From Spirochaetaceae bacterium (lineage in GTDB: Bacteria > Spirochaetota > Spirochaetia > SZUA-6 > Bin103): a stretch of DNA of 33,860 bases. The DNA is taken from contig JAPOQV010000050.1 in NCBI GenBank assembly GCA_026710565.1, positions 1-33,860 on the forward strand. Direction: 5' to 3'. Position numbers and translations under genes: made by a program. The notes under the pieces were generated by a model. That model had not been told where the DNA came from, ran no database searches, and saw only the letters and a list, made by a program, of their open reading frames with translations. This document shows positions 17,919 through 25,187 of this stretch, one piece after another; position 1 is the stretch's first letter, and each line of letters starts with the position of its first letter.

Positions 17919-18041
17919 TTGCCCGTTCGATGGACGCGCCGCGCGGTGTCGGATCTGCGTGGACTGAACGCGGCGGTCCGCGCGAGAGTCCGCAGCTCTG
18001 GAAGCACGCATCACCATGCCATCGCCATCCGTCCATGTTGA
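17919..18041 (+). pseudogene. Truncated ParE/RelE-type toxin remnant
   Basis: A 40-codon frame opening at TTG 17919, 18 bases after the antitoxin-like stop, reads LPVRWTRRAVSDLRGLNAAV and then loses resemblance before a TGA at 18039-18041. The visible part matches the first helix of ParE/RelE toxins (VxWTxxAxxDLxxL). It also aligns with the start of the intact toxin at 23703 (SRRASRDVRRLDTPTRRRV). The core strands and the conserved YRVxY/R end are missing. I read this as a decayed toxin next to its surviving antitoxin. The fragment is short, so the call is tentative. Confidence 0.45.
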
Positions 18042-18073
18042 CATCGAGTCAAGCCTGAGCCGATGATCTGACC

Positions 18074-19042
18074 ATGGACAAGCCGTCCGGTGCGACGGCC
18101 CCCGGCGCGATCGACGCGGCGGTCAGACAGACGCTGCGCAGGCAGACCCGATCCCGGATCCTCCGCATGAAAGAGCTGTACCTGCTCTTTCTGATCCCCT
18201 TGGCGCTGCTGGCGATCTTCAAGTACGTCCCCATGGTCGGGGTGATGATCGCCTTCAAGGACTACAGCGCCCGCGCCGGCATCCTGGGCAGTTCCTGGAA
18301 CGACTTCGAGCACTTCAAGTTCTTCTTCTCCACGCCGCAGTTCCCGGAGCTGCTCCTCAACACCTTCCGGATCAGCCTGCTCAAGTTTGCCTTCGGCTTC
18401 CCGGCGCCGATCGCCTTCGCGCTGATTCTCAACGAGCTGACCAACCGTCGCTACAAGCGGGTCGTGCAGAGCATCTCCTACCTCCCGCATTTTCTGTCGT
18501 GGGTGGTGCTGGGCGCCATCTTCAAGGTCCTGTTCTCGGTGGAGCGGGGCCCGATCAACGCCGTCATCACGGCCCTGGGAGCGGAGCCGATCTATTTCCT
18601 GGCCGAGCCGGACTGGTTCCTGTTTTCGGTGGTCATCACCCACATCTGGAAGAGCATCGGCTGGGGCAGCATCATCTTCCTGGCGTCGATCACCTCGATC
18701 GATCCCGGCCTGTACGACGCTGCCGACGTCGATGGCGCGAACCGCCTGCAGAAAGTCATGCACGTGACCCTGCCGGCGATGGTCCCGGTGATCGTCATCA
18801 TGCTCATCCTGACCGTGCGCGATCTGAACCAGGCCGGATTCGACCAGATATTCAACCTCTACAACCCGCTGGTGTTCAGCGTCGCCGACATCTTCGAGAC
18901 CTACGTGTACCGCGTGGGTCTGGTCGACCGGCAGTACGACTTCGGCGCCGCGGTGAACCTGTTCCAGAACCTGGTGGCGGTCATGTTCGTGTTGATCGCC
19001 AATACCCTGGCGCGGCGCTACAGCGAGTACGCCCTGTGGTAG
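18074..19042 (+). CDS. Polysaccharide/oligosaccharide ABC transporter permease, LplB-type
   Basis: 322 residues with six membrane segments. The first segment context KELYLLFLIPLALLAIFKYV and PMVGVMIAFKDY is characteristic of the LplB/YtcP permease group. The EAA loop is LYDAADVDGANRLQKVMHVT followed by LP. It is followed after 13 bases by the YtcP-type partner (19056). The matching LplA-like binding protein is encoded on the opposite strand, tail to tail, at 20029-21705. This group imports complex oligosaccharides and uses a shared ATPase encoded elsewhere. The accessory segment with a toxin remnant ends only about 30 bases upstream, so the promoter must lie within or before it. Confidence 0.93.
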   Translation: MDKPSGATAPGAIDAAVRQTLRRQTRSRILRMKELYLLFLIPLALLAIFKYVPMVGVMIAFKDYSARAGILGSSWNDFEHFKFFFSTPQFPELLLNTFRISLLKFAFGFPAPIAFALILNELTNRRYKRVVQSISYLPHFLSWVVLGAIFKVLFSVERGPINAVITALGAEPIYFLAEPDWFLFSVVITHIWKSIGWGSIIFLASITSIDPGLYDAADVDGANRLQKVMHVTLPAMVPVIVIMLILTVRDLNQAGFDQIFNLYNPLVFSVADIFETYVYRVGLVDRQYDFGAAVNLFQNLVAVMFVLIANTLARRYSEYALW

Positions 19043-19055
19043 GACGGCCGGTACC

Positions 19056-19946
19056 GTGACCATACGCAGGAGTATCGGCAGCCATGCCTTCGACGGGCTG
19101 AACGTGCTGTTCATGGCCGCGTTCTGCGTCACGGTGCTGTACCCGTTCTGGAACCTGATCCTGGTGTCGCTGGAGGGCATCGAAGAGGCCAAGGTGCTGC
19201 GCTTCAAGCTGACCAACACCCACTGGTCGGCATCGGCCTATCAATACCTGCTGTTCGACTCGCTGGTATTGCGGTCCTATCGGAACACGATTCTGCGCAC
19301 GGTGGTGGGGACCGCCATGAGCGTGTTCGTCTGCGCGCTTGCCGCCTACACCCTGTCCAAGCGGGACCTGCCCGGCCGCGGCCTGCTGATGGCGATCCTG
19401 CTGATCACCCTGTTCTTCTCCGGCGGGTTCATCCCCACGTTTCTGCTGATCAGGGCCCTCGGGCTGTACAACACCTTCTGGGTCCTGGTGCTGCCGGGTA
19501 TCGTGCAAGCCTTCAACATCATCATCATCCGCAACTTCTTCATGGCGATCGACCAGGGGGTGGAGGAGTCGGCGCTGATGGACGGCGCCACCTACCTGCG
19601 GATCCTGGTGTCGATCGTCATGCCGCTGAGCACGCCGGTGCTGGCGACGGTCACCCTCTGGACGGCCGTGAGCATCTGGAACGAGTGGTTCGAGGCGCTG
19701 ATCTTCACGTCCGGGAACGACTGGATCGTGCTGCAGGAGTTCATCCGTCGCATGATGGAGGAGGTCTTCAACAAGCGGGAGCTCGCGGTCATCGACCGGT
19801 TCAACGACGAGTTCGGCCGGCAGATCCAGCGCGACAACGTGCAGTCGGCGGTGATCCTCATCACCATCGGGCCGATCGTGCTGGCCTATCCGTTCCTGCA
19901 GCGCTACTTCGTGCGCGGCATCATGGTCGGCTCCCTGAAGGCGTAA
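19056..19946 (+). CDS. Carbohydrate ABC transporter permease, YtcP/LplC-type
   Basis: 296 residues from a GTG start with AGGA about eleven bases upstream. The opening FDGLNVLFMAAFCVTVLYPF and the EAA loop VEESALMDGATYLRILVSIV followed by MP identify the YtcP/LplC group. The ending QRYFVRGIMVGSLKA is the usual C-terminus of that family (RYF-x-KG-x3-G-x3-G). It pairs with 18074 to form the channel. A hairpin lies 16 bases after its stop; see the terminator at 19962. Confidence 0.94.
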   Translation: MTIRRSIGSHAFDGLNVLFMAAFCVTVLYPFWNLILVSLEGIEEAKVLRFKLTNTHWSASAYQYLLFDSLVLRSYRNTILRTVVGTAMSVFVCALAAYTLSKRDLPGRGLLMAILLITLFFSGGFIPTFLLIRALGLYNTFWVLVLPGIVQAFNIIIIRNFFMAIDQGVEESALMDGATYLRILVSIVMPLSTPVLATVTLWTAVSIWNEWFEALIFTSGNDWIVLQEFIRRMMEEVFNKRELAVIDRFNDEFGRQIQRDNVQSAVILITIGPIVLAYPFLQRYFVRGIMVGSLKA

Positions 19947-19961
19947 GCGAGCGAGCACAAG

Positions 19962-19990
19962 AAAAGGCAGGGCCCTTTCGAGCCCTGCCT
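19962..19990 (-). terminator. Rho-independent terminator of the LplA-like gene (between convergent genes)
   Basis: A perfect nine-base stem, AGGCAGGGC (19965-19973) with GCCCTGCCT (19982-19990), surrounds an eight-base loop. Read on the - strand the stem is followed by TTTTCTT, so it fits termination of the gene at 20029-21705. On the + strand no T run follows (GAAACG), so it would be weaker for the permease operon, though it may act on both. Confidence 0.75.
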
Positions 19991-20028
19991 GAAACGTGCT
20001 CCGGAGCTGGTGCTCCGAGCGGCGAAGC

Positions 20029-21705
20029 TCAGTAGTCGAGCCGGCCGTCGAGGTAGGCGTCGACCAGCGGCGCATTGGCGAACTCCTCCAGGTACCGGCT
20101 CATGCCGTTCCTTTCGAGCTCGGCCAGGTAGTCGTCCCAGCCTTCATCGATGTCGAGCTCGCCCAGGATGAAGTTGGCCGTGTACTCCAGGGCCGTGGTC
20201 GTAAGGCCCGAGTCGTAACGCTGGCGCATTCTGATAATGTCGGTCTCGTTCAGGAAGTCGTAGCGGTACTGATGGACGTAGTGGTCCATGTATCCGGACT
20301 TCGCCAGCAGATCGTTCTCGACCGTCTCGTACGGCGTTCCGAGCTTGCGGACCTCGTACAGCCACGGCAGCCAGTAGCCTCCGAGAAGGTTGGTGGCATG
20401 CTCGGGGCCGACCTCGTGATAGATCAACGGGGATTTCCAGGGCTCGCCCGACCAGTCGAAGTTGACCCCCTCGACGCCCCACCAGTTGCGCAAGGCACCT
20501 TCTCTGGTGGAGTGCAGCCAATCGAAGATGCGCATGGCGCGGTCGAACTTCTCATCGCTGAGTTCGCTTGATGCCAGGGCGGCGCGTCCCAGGGTCCCGA
20601 TCCTGAATCCGGTGGGGATCGCCGGCGTCATCGCCGCGCCGCCGGCCGAGGTGCCGTACAGACCGGTCATGTGATTCCTCTCGGTCGGCACGACCAGCAC
20701 CTTCGCGTCCGGGTGGGCAAGAAGCATCTGGAACGGCACCTCGGTCGTGTCGTTCTCCGTGATGTAGTTGTAGTGGTACTGCATGTAGCCGAGGTGACCG
20801 GAGTCCCACAGGTCCTTTGCGGCGCCGGACGACTGTGAGTCGATCACCGTCTCCTTGGTGAGGATGCCCTCCTCATAGAGCCGGTTGAACCACTTGAGCG
20901 CCTCGCGGTATGCGTCCGTGGCGTACATGAACTTCATCTCGCCGTCTTCGGAGACGTTGATGTCGACCCCGCGGCCCTCGGTTCCGAAGAGGGGGCCTGC
21001 TTGTCCGAAGCTGGTGAAGGTGGCGGGGAAGTAGGCGCCCAGCCCGTAGGTGCGCTCGGCGCCCGAGACGTTCTCGTCGACGAAACTCTTGAGTATCTGG
21101 CGCATCTCCTCGGTGTCGAATCCCTCGGAGCTCCAGTACACCCGCGGGGCGATCTCCACCAGCTCGCCGTTCGGCTCGATGCCGAGCTTCTCCATCCAGT
21201 CGAGGCGGTAGTAGGACACCATCATCGTCAACGGCTTGTTGTAGAGCTGCGGGATGCCCATGACGGCGTCCTCACCCGGCACGCGCAGGAATGACCAGGC
21301 GCCGGTCTCATCCATGAGGTGGGCGGTGTTGGGCATCTTTTCGCGGATGTCCTCGTACGTCCAGACGCGGATCATGTCGTCCTGGTACAGCTCGTCCATG
21401 TTGGCCTGCAGCACCGCGGCGAATTCGGGGATGCGGCCGGTCGCGAGCTGCGCGGCCACAGCCTCGGTGTTGCTCCAGTCCCGCAGGTCGGGCCAGATGA
21501 AGGTGGTGTTGAACCGCTCCGACATCTCCTGGAGGTAGACGTAGGTATCGGCCTTGTCCTCGTCGTGAAAGCGCATCGTCCAGCCGAGCCACTCGATCTC
21601 CAGGTGCTTGGCGAAGTGGTCTTGCCCGAACGCCGCGCCGGCTGCCAGGAGCGTGATGAGCCCTGCCACGACGCCTGTGATCAGCGATCTCCGTAACCGT
21701 CTCAT
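20029..21705 (-). CDS. Extracellular solute-binding protein, LplA-like
   Basis: 558 residues. ATG 21705 is chosen because GAGGAGGA lies six bases upstream and a signal sequence starts there (RRSLITGVVAGLITLLAAGAAFGQ, cleavage near AFG/Q). No lipobox cysteine is present. The length and layout fit the LplA group of binding proteins, which are longer than MalE types: DLRDWSNTEAVAAQLATGRI, then YNKPLTMMVSYYRLDWMEKL, EALKWFNRLYEEGIL, and FDRAMRIFDWLHSTREG. It is the likely partner of the LplB/YtcP-type permeases at 18074-19946. In most genomes binding protein and permeases are co-oriented; here the binding protein points toward them on the other strand, and they are separated by a terminator. It shares a 120-base divergent promoter region with the propeller gene at 21826. 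Confidence 0.94.
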   Translation of the reverse strand: MRRLRRSLITGVVAGLITLLAAGAAFGQDHFAKHLEIEWLGWTMRFHDEDKADTYVYLQEMSERFNTTFIWPDLRDWSNTEAVAAQLATGRIPEFAAVLQANMDELYQDDMIRVWTYEDIREKMPNTAHLMDETGAWSFLRVPGEDAVMGIPQLYNKPLTMMVSYYRLDWMEKLGIEPNGELVEIAPRVYWSSEGFDTEEMRQILKSFVDENVSGAERTYGLGAYFPATFTSFGQAGPLFGTEGRGVDINVSEDGEMKFMYATDAYREALKWFNRLYEEGILTKETVIDSQSSGAAKDLWDSGHLGYMQYHYNYITENDTTEVPFQMLLAHPDAKVLVVPTERNHMTGLYGTSAGGAAMTPAIPTGFRIGTLGRAALASSELSDEKFDRAMRIFDWLHSTREGALRNWWGVEGVNFDWSGEPWKSPLIYHEVGPEHATNLLGGYWLPWLYEVRKLGTPYETVENDLLAKSGYMDHYVHQYRYDFLNETDIIRMRQRYDSGLTTTALEYTANFILGELDIDEGWDDYLAELERNGMSRYLEEFANAPLVDAYLDGRLDY

Positions 21706-21747
21706 GTGAATCCTCCTCTGTGGGATTGGGTATCCGGGCAGTCTACG

Positions 21748-21787
21748 GGCCGCCACCAGCCGGGGGCAAGGCGACGTTGTGGCGGCC
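21748..21787. promoter_or_regulatory. Inverted repeat in a divergent promoter region
   Basis: GGCCGCCAC at 21748-21756 recurs inverted as GTGGCGGCC at 21779-21787 with a 22-base spacer. It sits in the 120-base gap between the divergent starts of the LplA-like gene (21705) and the propeller gene (21826). The position suits an operator for a sugar-responsive regulator controlling both, or a hairpin in the leader of the propeller mRNA. No regulator gene is present in the window. Confidence 0.35.
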
Positions 21788-21825
21788 GGCAGCCACGGTC
21801 AGAATGGCGCGCATGGAGGGTGGCT

Positions 21826-23370
21826 ATGCAGGAACGGTATCGAGTTGCGGAGGTCGGCACGGCAACGCAGCTCCTGATCGACGATCACGTCGTCGACGAC
21901 ATCTGGATGCTCCGCCGGGTTCCGGAGATGCCGGCCAAGCATCCGGACAGCCCATTGGCGATCGCTCCCAGCCTGTACGACGCCGAGGAGAAGCTGTTCA
22001 AGGCGTGGTATCCGGCGGTCCCGGAGGACCCCGAGGACGACCCCGGCAACGAGGCGCTGTACGCCCGCGCGTATGCCGTGTCCGAGGACGGCTTCGATTG
22101 GCACAAGCCGGAGCTCGGCATCGTCGAGCACGAGGGATCCACGCGAAACAACCTGATCGACGTCTCGGCCATGCACGGCGAGTTCGGGGTGGCGCTGAAC
22201 GACCCGCACGATCCCGATCCCGGCAAGCGGTACAAGGCGACGATCAAGCGCTGGTACCACCACGTCGATCCCGACCGGCGCGGCGGCGGCCGGCTGTTCG
22301 CCGCGTACTCGGCCGACGGCATCCACTGGCACATGTACCCGGACGAGCACTCCATCATCCGCGACTCCAACGACGGCAACGGATGCTTCCTGTACGACGA
22401 ACGGATCGGGCGCTACGTGAACTTCCGCCGGCCGACCATCCTGGCCGGCCCGCGCGGCGAGGTGCCCGGCGACCTGGGATTTCCGGAGGTCGAAGGGGAC
22501 GCCCACGGCCTGTACCGGCACCCGCAAGCGGAGGACTATCTGCACCGCTACCTGCGTGCTCAGCCGTACGTGGACACCCGAGCGGCGATCGGCGCCACCG
22601 ACCACGCGCACGAGGGGATGGGCTGCAACCGCAGGATCGCCAGGGCGGAGAGCGACGACTTCGTGAACTGGACGGAACCGGAGGTAGTCATCCGCCCCGA
22701 CGAGCTGGACCCGCCGCGTCTCTACGGCATCGACGTGGCTGTCTGCGACGGCGTGTACATCGGGCTGCTGCAGATCTTCAACAAGTGGGGGCTGAAGGGA
22801 TACCTGGGCGACCCCTCGCAAGCGGACACGATGGACGTCCAGTTGACCTTCAGCCGGGACGGCTTCCGCTGGGAACGGCTGGCCAACCGGCCGGTCTTCA
22901 TTCCGCGCGGGGTGATCGGCAGTTGGGACGGCGGCATGATCGCCGGCGCCCGCATGATCGAGCACGGGGACGAGGTGCGCTTCTACTACTCCGGACACTC
23001 CGGCTCCCACAACGCCTCGAGTCGGACCAGTGGGACCGGCTTGGCCACGCTGCCGAGGGGACGTTTCGTCGCGCGCGCGGCCTCCGACGAGCTGGGCGTG
23101 CTGATCACCAAGCCGTTCCGGTTGGAGGGCGACCGCCTGCGGATCAACGCGGACGCCTCCCGCGGGCGGATCAAGGTCGAGGTCGCCGACCCGATCGGGA
23201 CGCCGATTCCCGGACTGACCGTGCGGGACTGCCGGCCGATCGAAAGAGACGGGCTGCGCCTGGACGTCACCTGGAACGGCGACACGGCGCTGCGCGACCT
23301 CGCCCGACAGGTGGTGCGGCTGCGGTTCTACCTGTACGAGTCGAGGCTTTACTCGTTCACCGTGGGGTGA
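21826..23370 (+). CDS. Propeller glycosidase-like protein, paralogue C
   Basis: 514 residues. ATG 21826 follows GGAGGG by five bases. The N-terminal signature TQLLIDDHVVDD, then AVSEDGFDWHKPELG, EGSTRNNL, and AYSADGIHWHMYP, is shared with the proteins at 25876 and 29096 (xQLFID, AESDDGIxWxKPELG, RGSTRNN, SPDGIHWxxYP). Repeated S-x-D-G-x-x-W turns indicate a five-bladed propeller of the GH32/GH43-like type. A C-terminal beta-sandwich (about 420-514: LITKPFRLEGDRLRINADAS to VVRLRFYLYESRLYSF) is also common to all three. There is no signal peptide. Function is unassigned; intracellular cleavage of an imported saccharide is the simplest reading, supported by its divergent pairing with the LplA-like binding protein gene. 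Confidence 0.8.
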   Translation: MQERYRVAEVGTATQLLIDDHVVDDIWMLRRVPEMPAKHPDSPLAIAPSLYDAEEKLFKAWYPAVPEDPEDDPGNEALYARAYAVSEDGFDWHKPELGIVEHEGSTRNNLIDVSAMHGEFGVALNDPHDPDPGKRYKATIKRWYHHVDPDRRGGGRLFAAYSADGIHWHMYPDEHSIIRDSNDGNGCFLYDERIGRYVNFRRPTILAGPRGEVPGDLGFPEVEGDAHGLYRHPQAEDYLHRYLRAQPYVDTRAAIGATDHAHEGMGCNRRIARAESDDFVNWTEPEVVIRPDELDPPRLYGIDVAVCDGVYIGLLQIFNKWGLKGYLGDPSQADTMDVQLTFSRDGFRWERLANRPVFIPRGVIGSWDGGMIAGARMIEHGDEVRFYYSGHSGSHNASSRTSGTGLATLPRGRFVARAASDELGVLITKPFRLEGDRLRINADASRGRIKVEVADPIGTPIPGLTVRDCRPIERDGLRLDVTWNGDTALRDLARQVVRLRFYLYESRLYSFTVG

Positions 23371-23403
23371 CGTGCGACGTGATTCCAGTCGATCACGGAT
23401 CCA

Positions 23404-23432
23404 TTGACCCTGAACCAGAGCCAGGATAGGGT
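23404..23432 (+). promoter_or_regulatory. Candidate promoter of the toxin-antitoxin pair
   Basis: TTGACC (23404-23409) and TAGGGT (23427-23432) are spaced by 17 bases, and ACCCT/AGGGT within them form a small dyad. If real, transcription would start almost at the antitoxin ATG 23440, giving a nearly leaderless message. That would conflict with AGGATAGG serving as ribosome binding site, so only one of the two readings can hold. Confidence 0.25.
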
Positions 23433-23439
23433 TGCCTGG

Positions 23440-23706
23440 ATGACTCCCCCGGAGATCACGGTGGCCAGAGAAGAATTGAAGAGCCTTATCGATGACCTGT
23501 CGGACTACGAACTGGACGCTGTGAGGCAGTATATCCAGTCCCTTCACCCGTCCGACGATCCTGTCGCTTCGGCTCTTGCGGATGTGCCAGCGGACGACGA
23601 GCCCGTTACGGACGATGACCTCTCGGCTATCGAGGAGTCAGATGCGGACATCGACGCAGGCAGGGTCGTTTCCATCGAACAACTCAAACGAGAATATGGA
23701 GCTTGA
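23440..23706 (+). CDS. Type II antitoxin, partner of the RelE/ParE toxin
   Basis: 88 residues. ATG 23440 is chosen because AGGATAGG precedes it at about nine bases; an in-frame TTG at 23404 would add twelve residues. The N-terminal helix (REELKSLIDDLSDYELDAVR) and the acidic tail (DVPADDEPVTDDDLSAIEES, then VVSIEQLKREYG) match the orphan at 17646 element by element. No classical ribbon-helix-helix or HTH signature is obvious, so the DNA-binding mode is unclear. The stop overlaps the toxin start (TTGA), the translational coupling expected of an antitoxin-first operon. It is assigned from size, acidity, order and the toxin next to it. Confidence 0.8.
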   Translation: MTPPEITVAREELKSLIDDLSDYELDAVRQYIQSLHPSDDPVASALADVPADDEPVTDDDLSAIEESDADIDAGRVVSIEQLKREYGA

Positions 23707-23957
23707 GCTGGGCCGTCGTTCTATCCCGTCGCGCAAGTCGTGACGTTCGACGTCTGGATACACCGACCCGGCGCAGGGTGTTCGCCGCATTGGACAGGCT
23801 CACTTCCGGTGTCGCAACCGATGTCGTCCGCCTTGCCGGTATCCCCGATACCTTCAGACTGAGAGTCGGCGACTGGCGGGTCGTCTTCGAATACCGGCAG
23901 AGCAGTCAGCAGATCCTCGTCAAGAAGATCGGGCATCGACGGGAAGTCTACCGATAG
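23703..23957 (+). CDS. RelE/ParE superfamily toxin
   Basis: 84 residues from a TTG start that overlaps the antitoxin stop. The fold pattern is complete: an N-terminal strand (WAVVLSRRASRD), a helical pair (TPTRRRVFAALDRL), LAGIPDTFRLRVGDWRVVFE and a last strand IGHRREVYR. The G-D-W-R-V-V-F and the H-R-R-E-V-Y-R ending are typical of RelE-like mRNA interferases, which cut message in the ribosomal A site; ParE-type gyrase poisons share the fold, so the exact target is open. It looks intact, unlike the stump at 17919. Confidence 0.88.
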   Translation: MSWAVVLSRRASRDVRRLDTPTRRRVFAALDRLTSGVATDVVRLAGIPDTFRLRVGDWRVVFEYRQSSQQILVKKIGHRREVYR

Positions 23958-23987
23958 ACGGTCGTGTCACTGCGGAACGCCGTCTGA

Positions 23988-24227
23988 TCGCTGGGGATCA
24001 ACACCGTTCTGGTGGGGGAGCGCGTGCAGAGCGGGGTGGCGTACAACCCGATGCTGTTTCTGGACCCGCCGGACCACACGCGGCTGCGGAATCTCGTCAA
24101 CAAGGCGTTCACGCGACGTGCGGTAACCGGACTCGAGCCGCACATCCGCGCGCACGTTGCGGCGCTGCTGGACGGCGTCGACGGCCCGTCGGGGGAGTCG
24201 CTCCCGATCGCCGCCACACCGACATGA
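23988..24227 (+). pseudogene. Cytochrome P450 fragment
   Basis: A short frame, open after a TGA at 23985 and ending at 24227, contains [20 protein letters not shown] and [20 protein letters not shown]. This is the unmistakable C-helix region of bacterial P450s (DPPxHTRLRxLVxxAFT). About 60 residues of P450 sequence are present. The oxygen-binding I helix, the ExxR motif and the haem-cysteine loop, found in the remaining roughly 300 residues of a normal enzyme, are absent. GTG 24012 could initiate a 71-residue peptide, but it could not be a functional P450. It is a relic left by deletion, sitting between the toxin-antitoxin pair and a nuclease gene. Confidence 0.8.
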
Positions 24228-24284
24228 CGCCCCGCCGATTGTAAGCTGCGCCCGCCGCGCGATACCGTCTTCCATCAGAGGCCC

Positions 24285-25181
24285 GTGGACGCCGATTTCA
24301 GGTCAGCCGCATTCTCATGGCTCGCCGAGCAGGCAGCCCGCTACGGGGAGGTCATCCCGAGGGGAATTCTCCAGGCGGGCTTCGTGCATCGTGGCCAACC
24401 GATCACGTTTATGGGACAGCCCGGCATCTGGAAACCGCGCGTGCTGGAGCTTCCCCTCTCCATCACGTCGGTGCCCGCCGGTCCATACGACGACTCGTTT
24501 ACCGAGGAAGGGTTTCTCGCGTATCGCTACCGTGGCACGGACCCTCAGCACCGGGACAATGTCGGCCTGCGCGAGCTGTGCCGTACTCGTACGCCGCTGA
24601 TCTACTTCCACGGCGTGGCACGCGGCCGGTACATGCCGGTGTGGCCGGTGTTCATCGTCGAGGATCGCCCGCACGAGCTCTGCTGCATGGTGGCGATCGA
24701 GGTGGCGCACGGACTGAGCCCACCGGAGGGAGCGCCGAACGTCATAGGATCGGATTCGATCCTCGGGATCCGCCGGTACATCACGGGAGAGACCAGGCGG
24801 CGGCTTCACCAGACCGCATTTCGGGAACGCGTGCTCGATGCGTACTCCGCCTGTTGCTCCCTGTGTCGACTTCGCCATCGAAACTTGCTTGACGCCGCGC
24901 ACATCGTGCCGGACAGCGAGGATGGCGGTGATTCGGTCGTGCCGAACGGAATGTGCCTGTGCAAGATTCACCACGCGGCCTACGACGATGACCTGATCGG
25001 GATATCGCCCGACTACACCGTGCACGTCCGACCGGACGTCCGTGAAGAGACGGATGGCCCGATGCTTCTTCATGGCTTGCAGGAGCTGCACGAATCGGGG
25101 GTTGTCCTGCCCAGCCGACGGGCAGACCGTCCGGATCGCGACCGACTGGCGTGGCGGTACGAGAGGTTCCGGGCGGCGTGA
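24285..25181 (+). CDS. HNH endonuclease with SBD-like N-terminal domain (predicted modification-dependent type IV restriction enzyme)
   Basis: 298 residues from GTG 24285, with AGAGG close upstream. The C-terminal part is an HNH nuclease. It has a zinc-type CSLC at 191-194, AAHIVPDSEDGG with H206, NGMCLC with N221, and HH at 229-230. The N-terminal part (about 20-165) reads IPRGILQAGFVHRG, then GIWKPRVLELPLSIT, PYDD, YRYRGTDPQHRDNVGLRELC and LIYFHGVARGRYMPVWPVF. This resembles the sulfur-binding domain (SBD) of ScoMcrA/SprMcrA-type enzymes, which bind phosphorothioate-modified DNA and cut it with their HNH domain. The two-domain size fits the SBD-HNH subgroup. The SBD call comes from remembered family pattern. 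It may instead recognise another base modification. It is a probable defence gene and overlaps nothing; the next gene converges on it. Confidence 0.8.
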   Translation: MDADFRSAAFSWLAEQAARYGEVIPRGILQAGFVHRGQPITFMGQPGIWKPRVLELPLSITSVPAGPYDDSFTEEGFLAYRYRGTDPQHRDNVGLRELCRTRTPLIYFHGVARGRYMPVWPVFIVEDRPHELCCMVAIEVAHGLSPPEGAPNVIGSDSILGIRRYITGETRRRLHQTAFRERVLDAYSACCSLCRLRHRNLLDAAHIVPDSEDGGDSVVPNGMCLCKIHHAAYDDDLIGISPDYTVHVRPDVREETDGPMLLHGLQELHESGVVLPSRRADRPDRDRLAWRYERFRAA

Positions 25182-25187
25182 CGACGG

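Noticed and set aside
23378..23397. CGTGAT/ATCACG hairpin with an eight-base loop after the propeller C gene
   Set aside because: The stem is only six base pairs with no following T run, so it is too weak to call a terminator.
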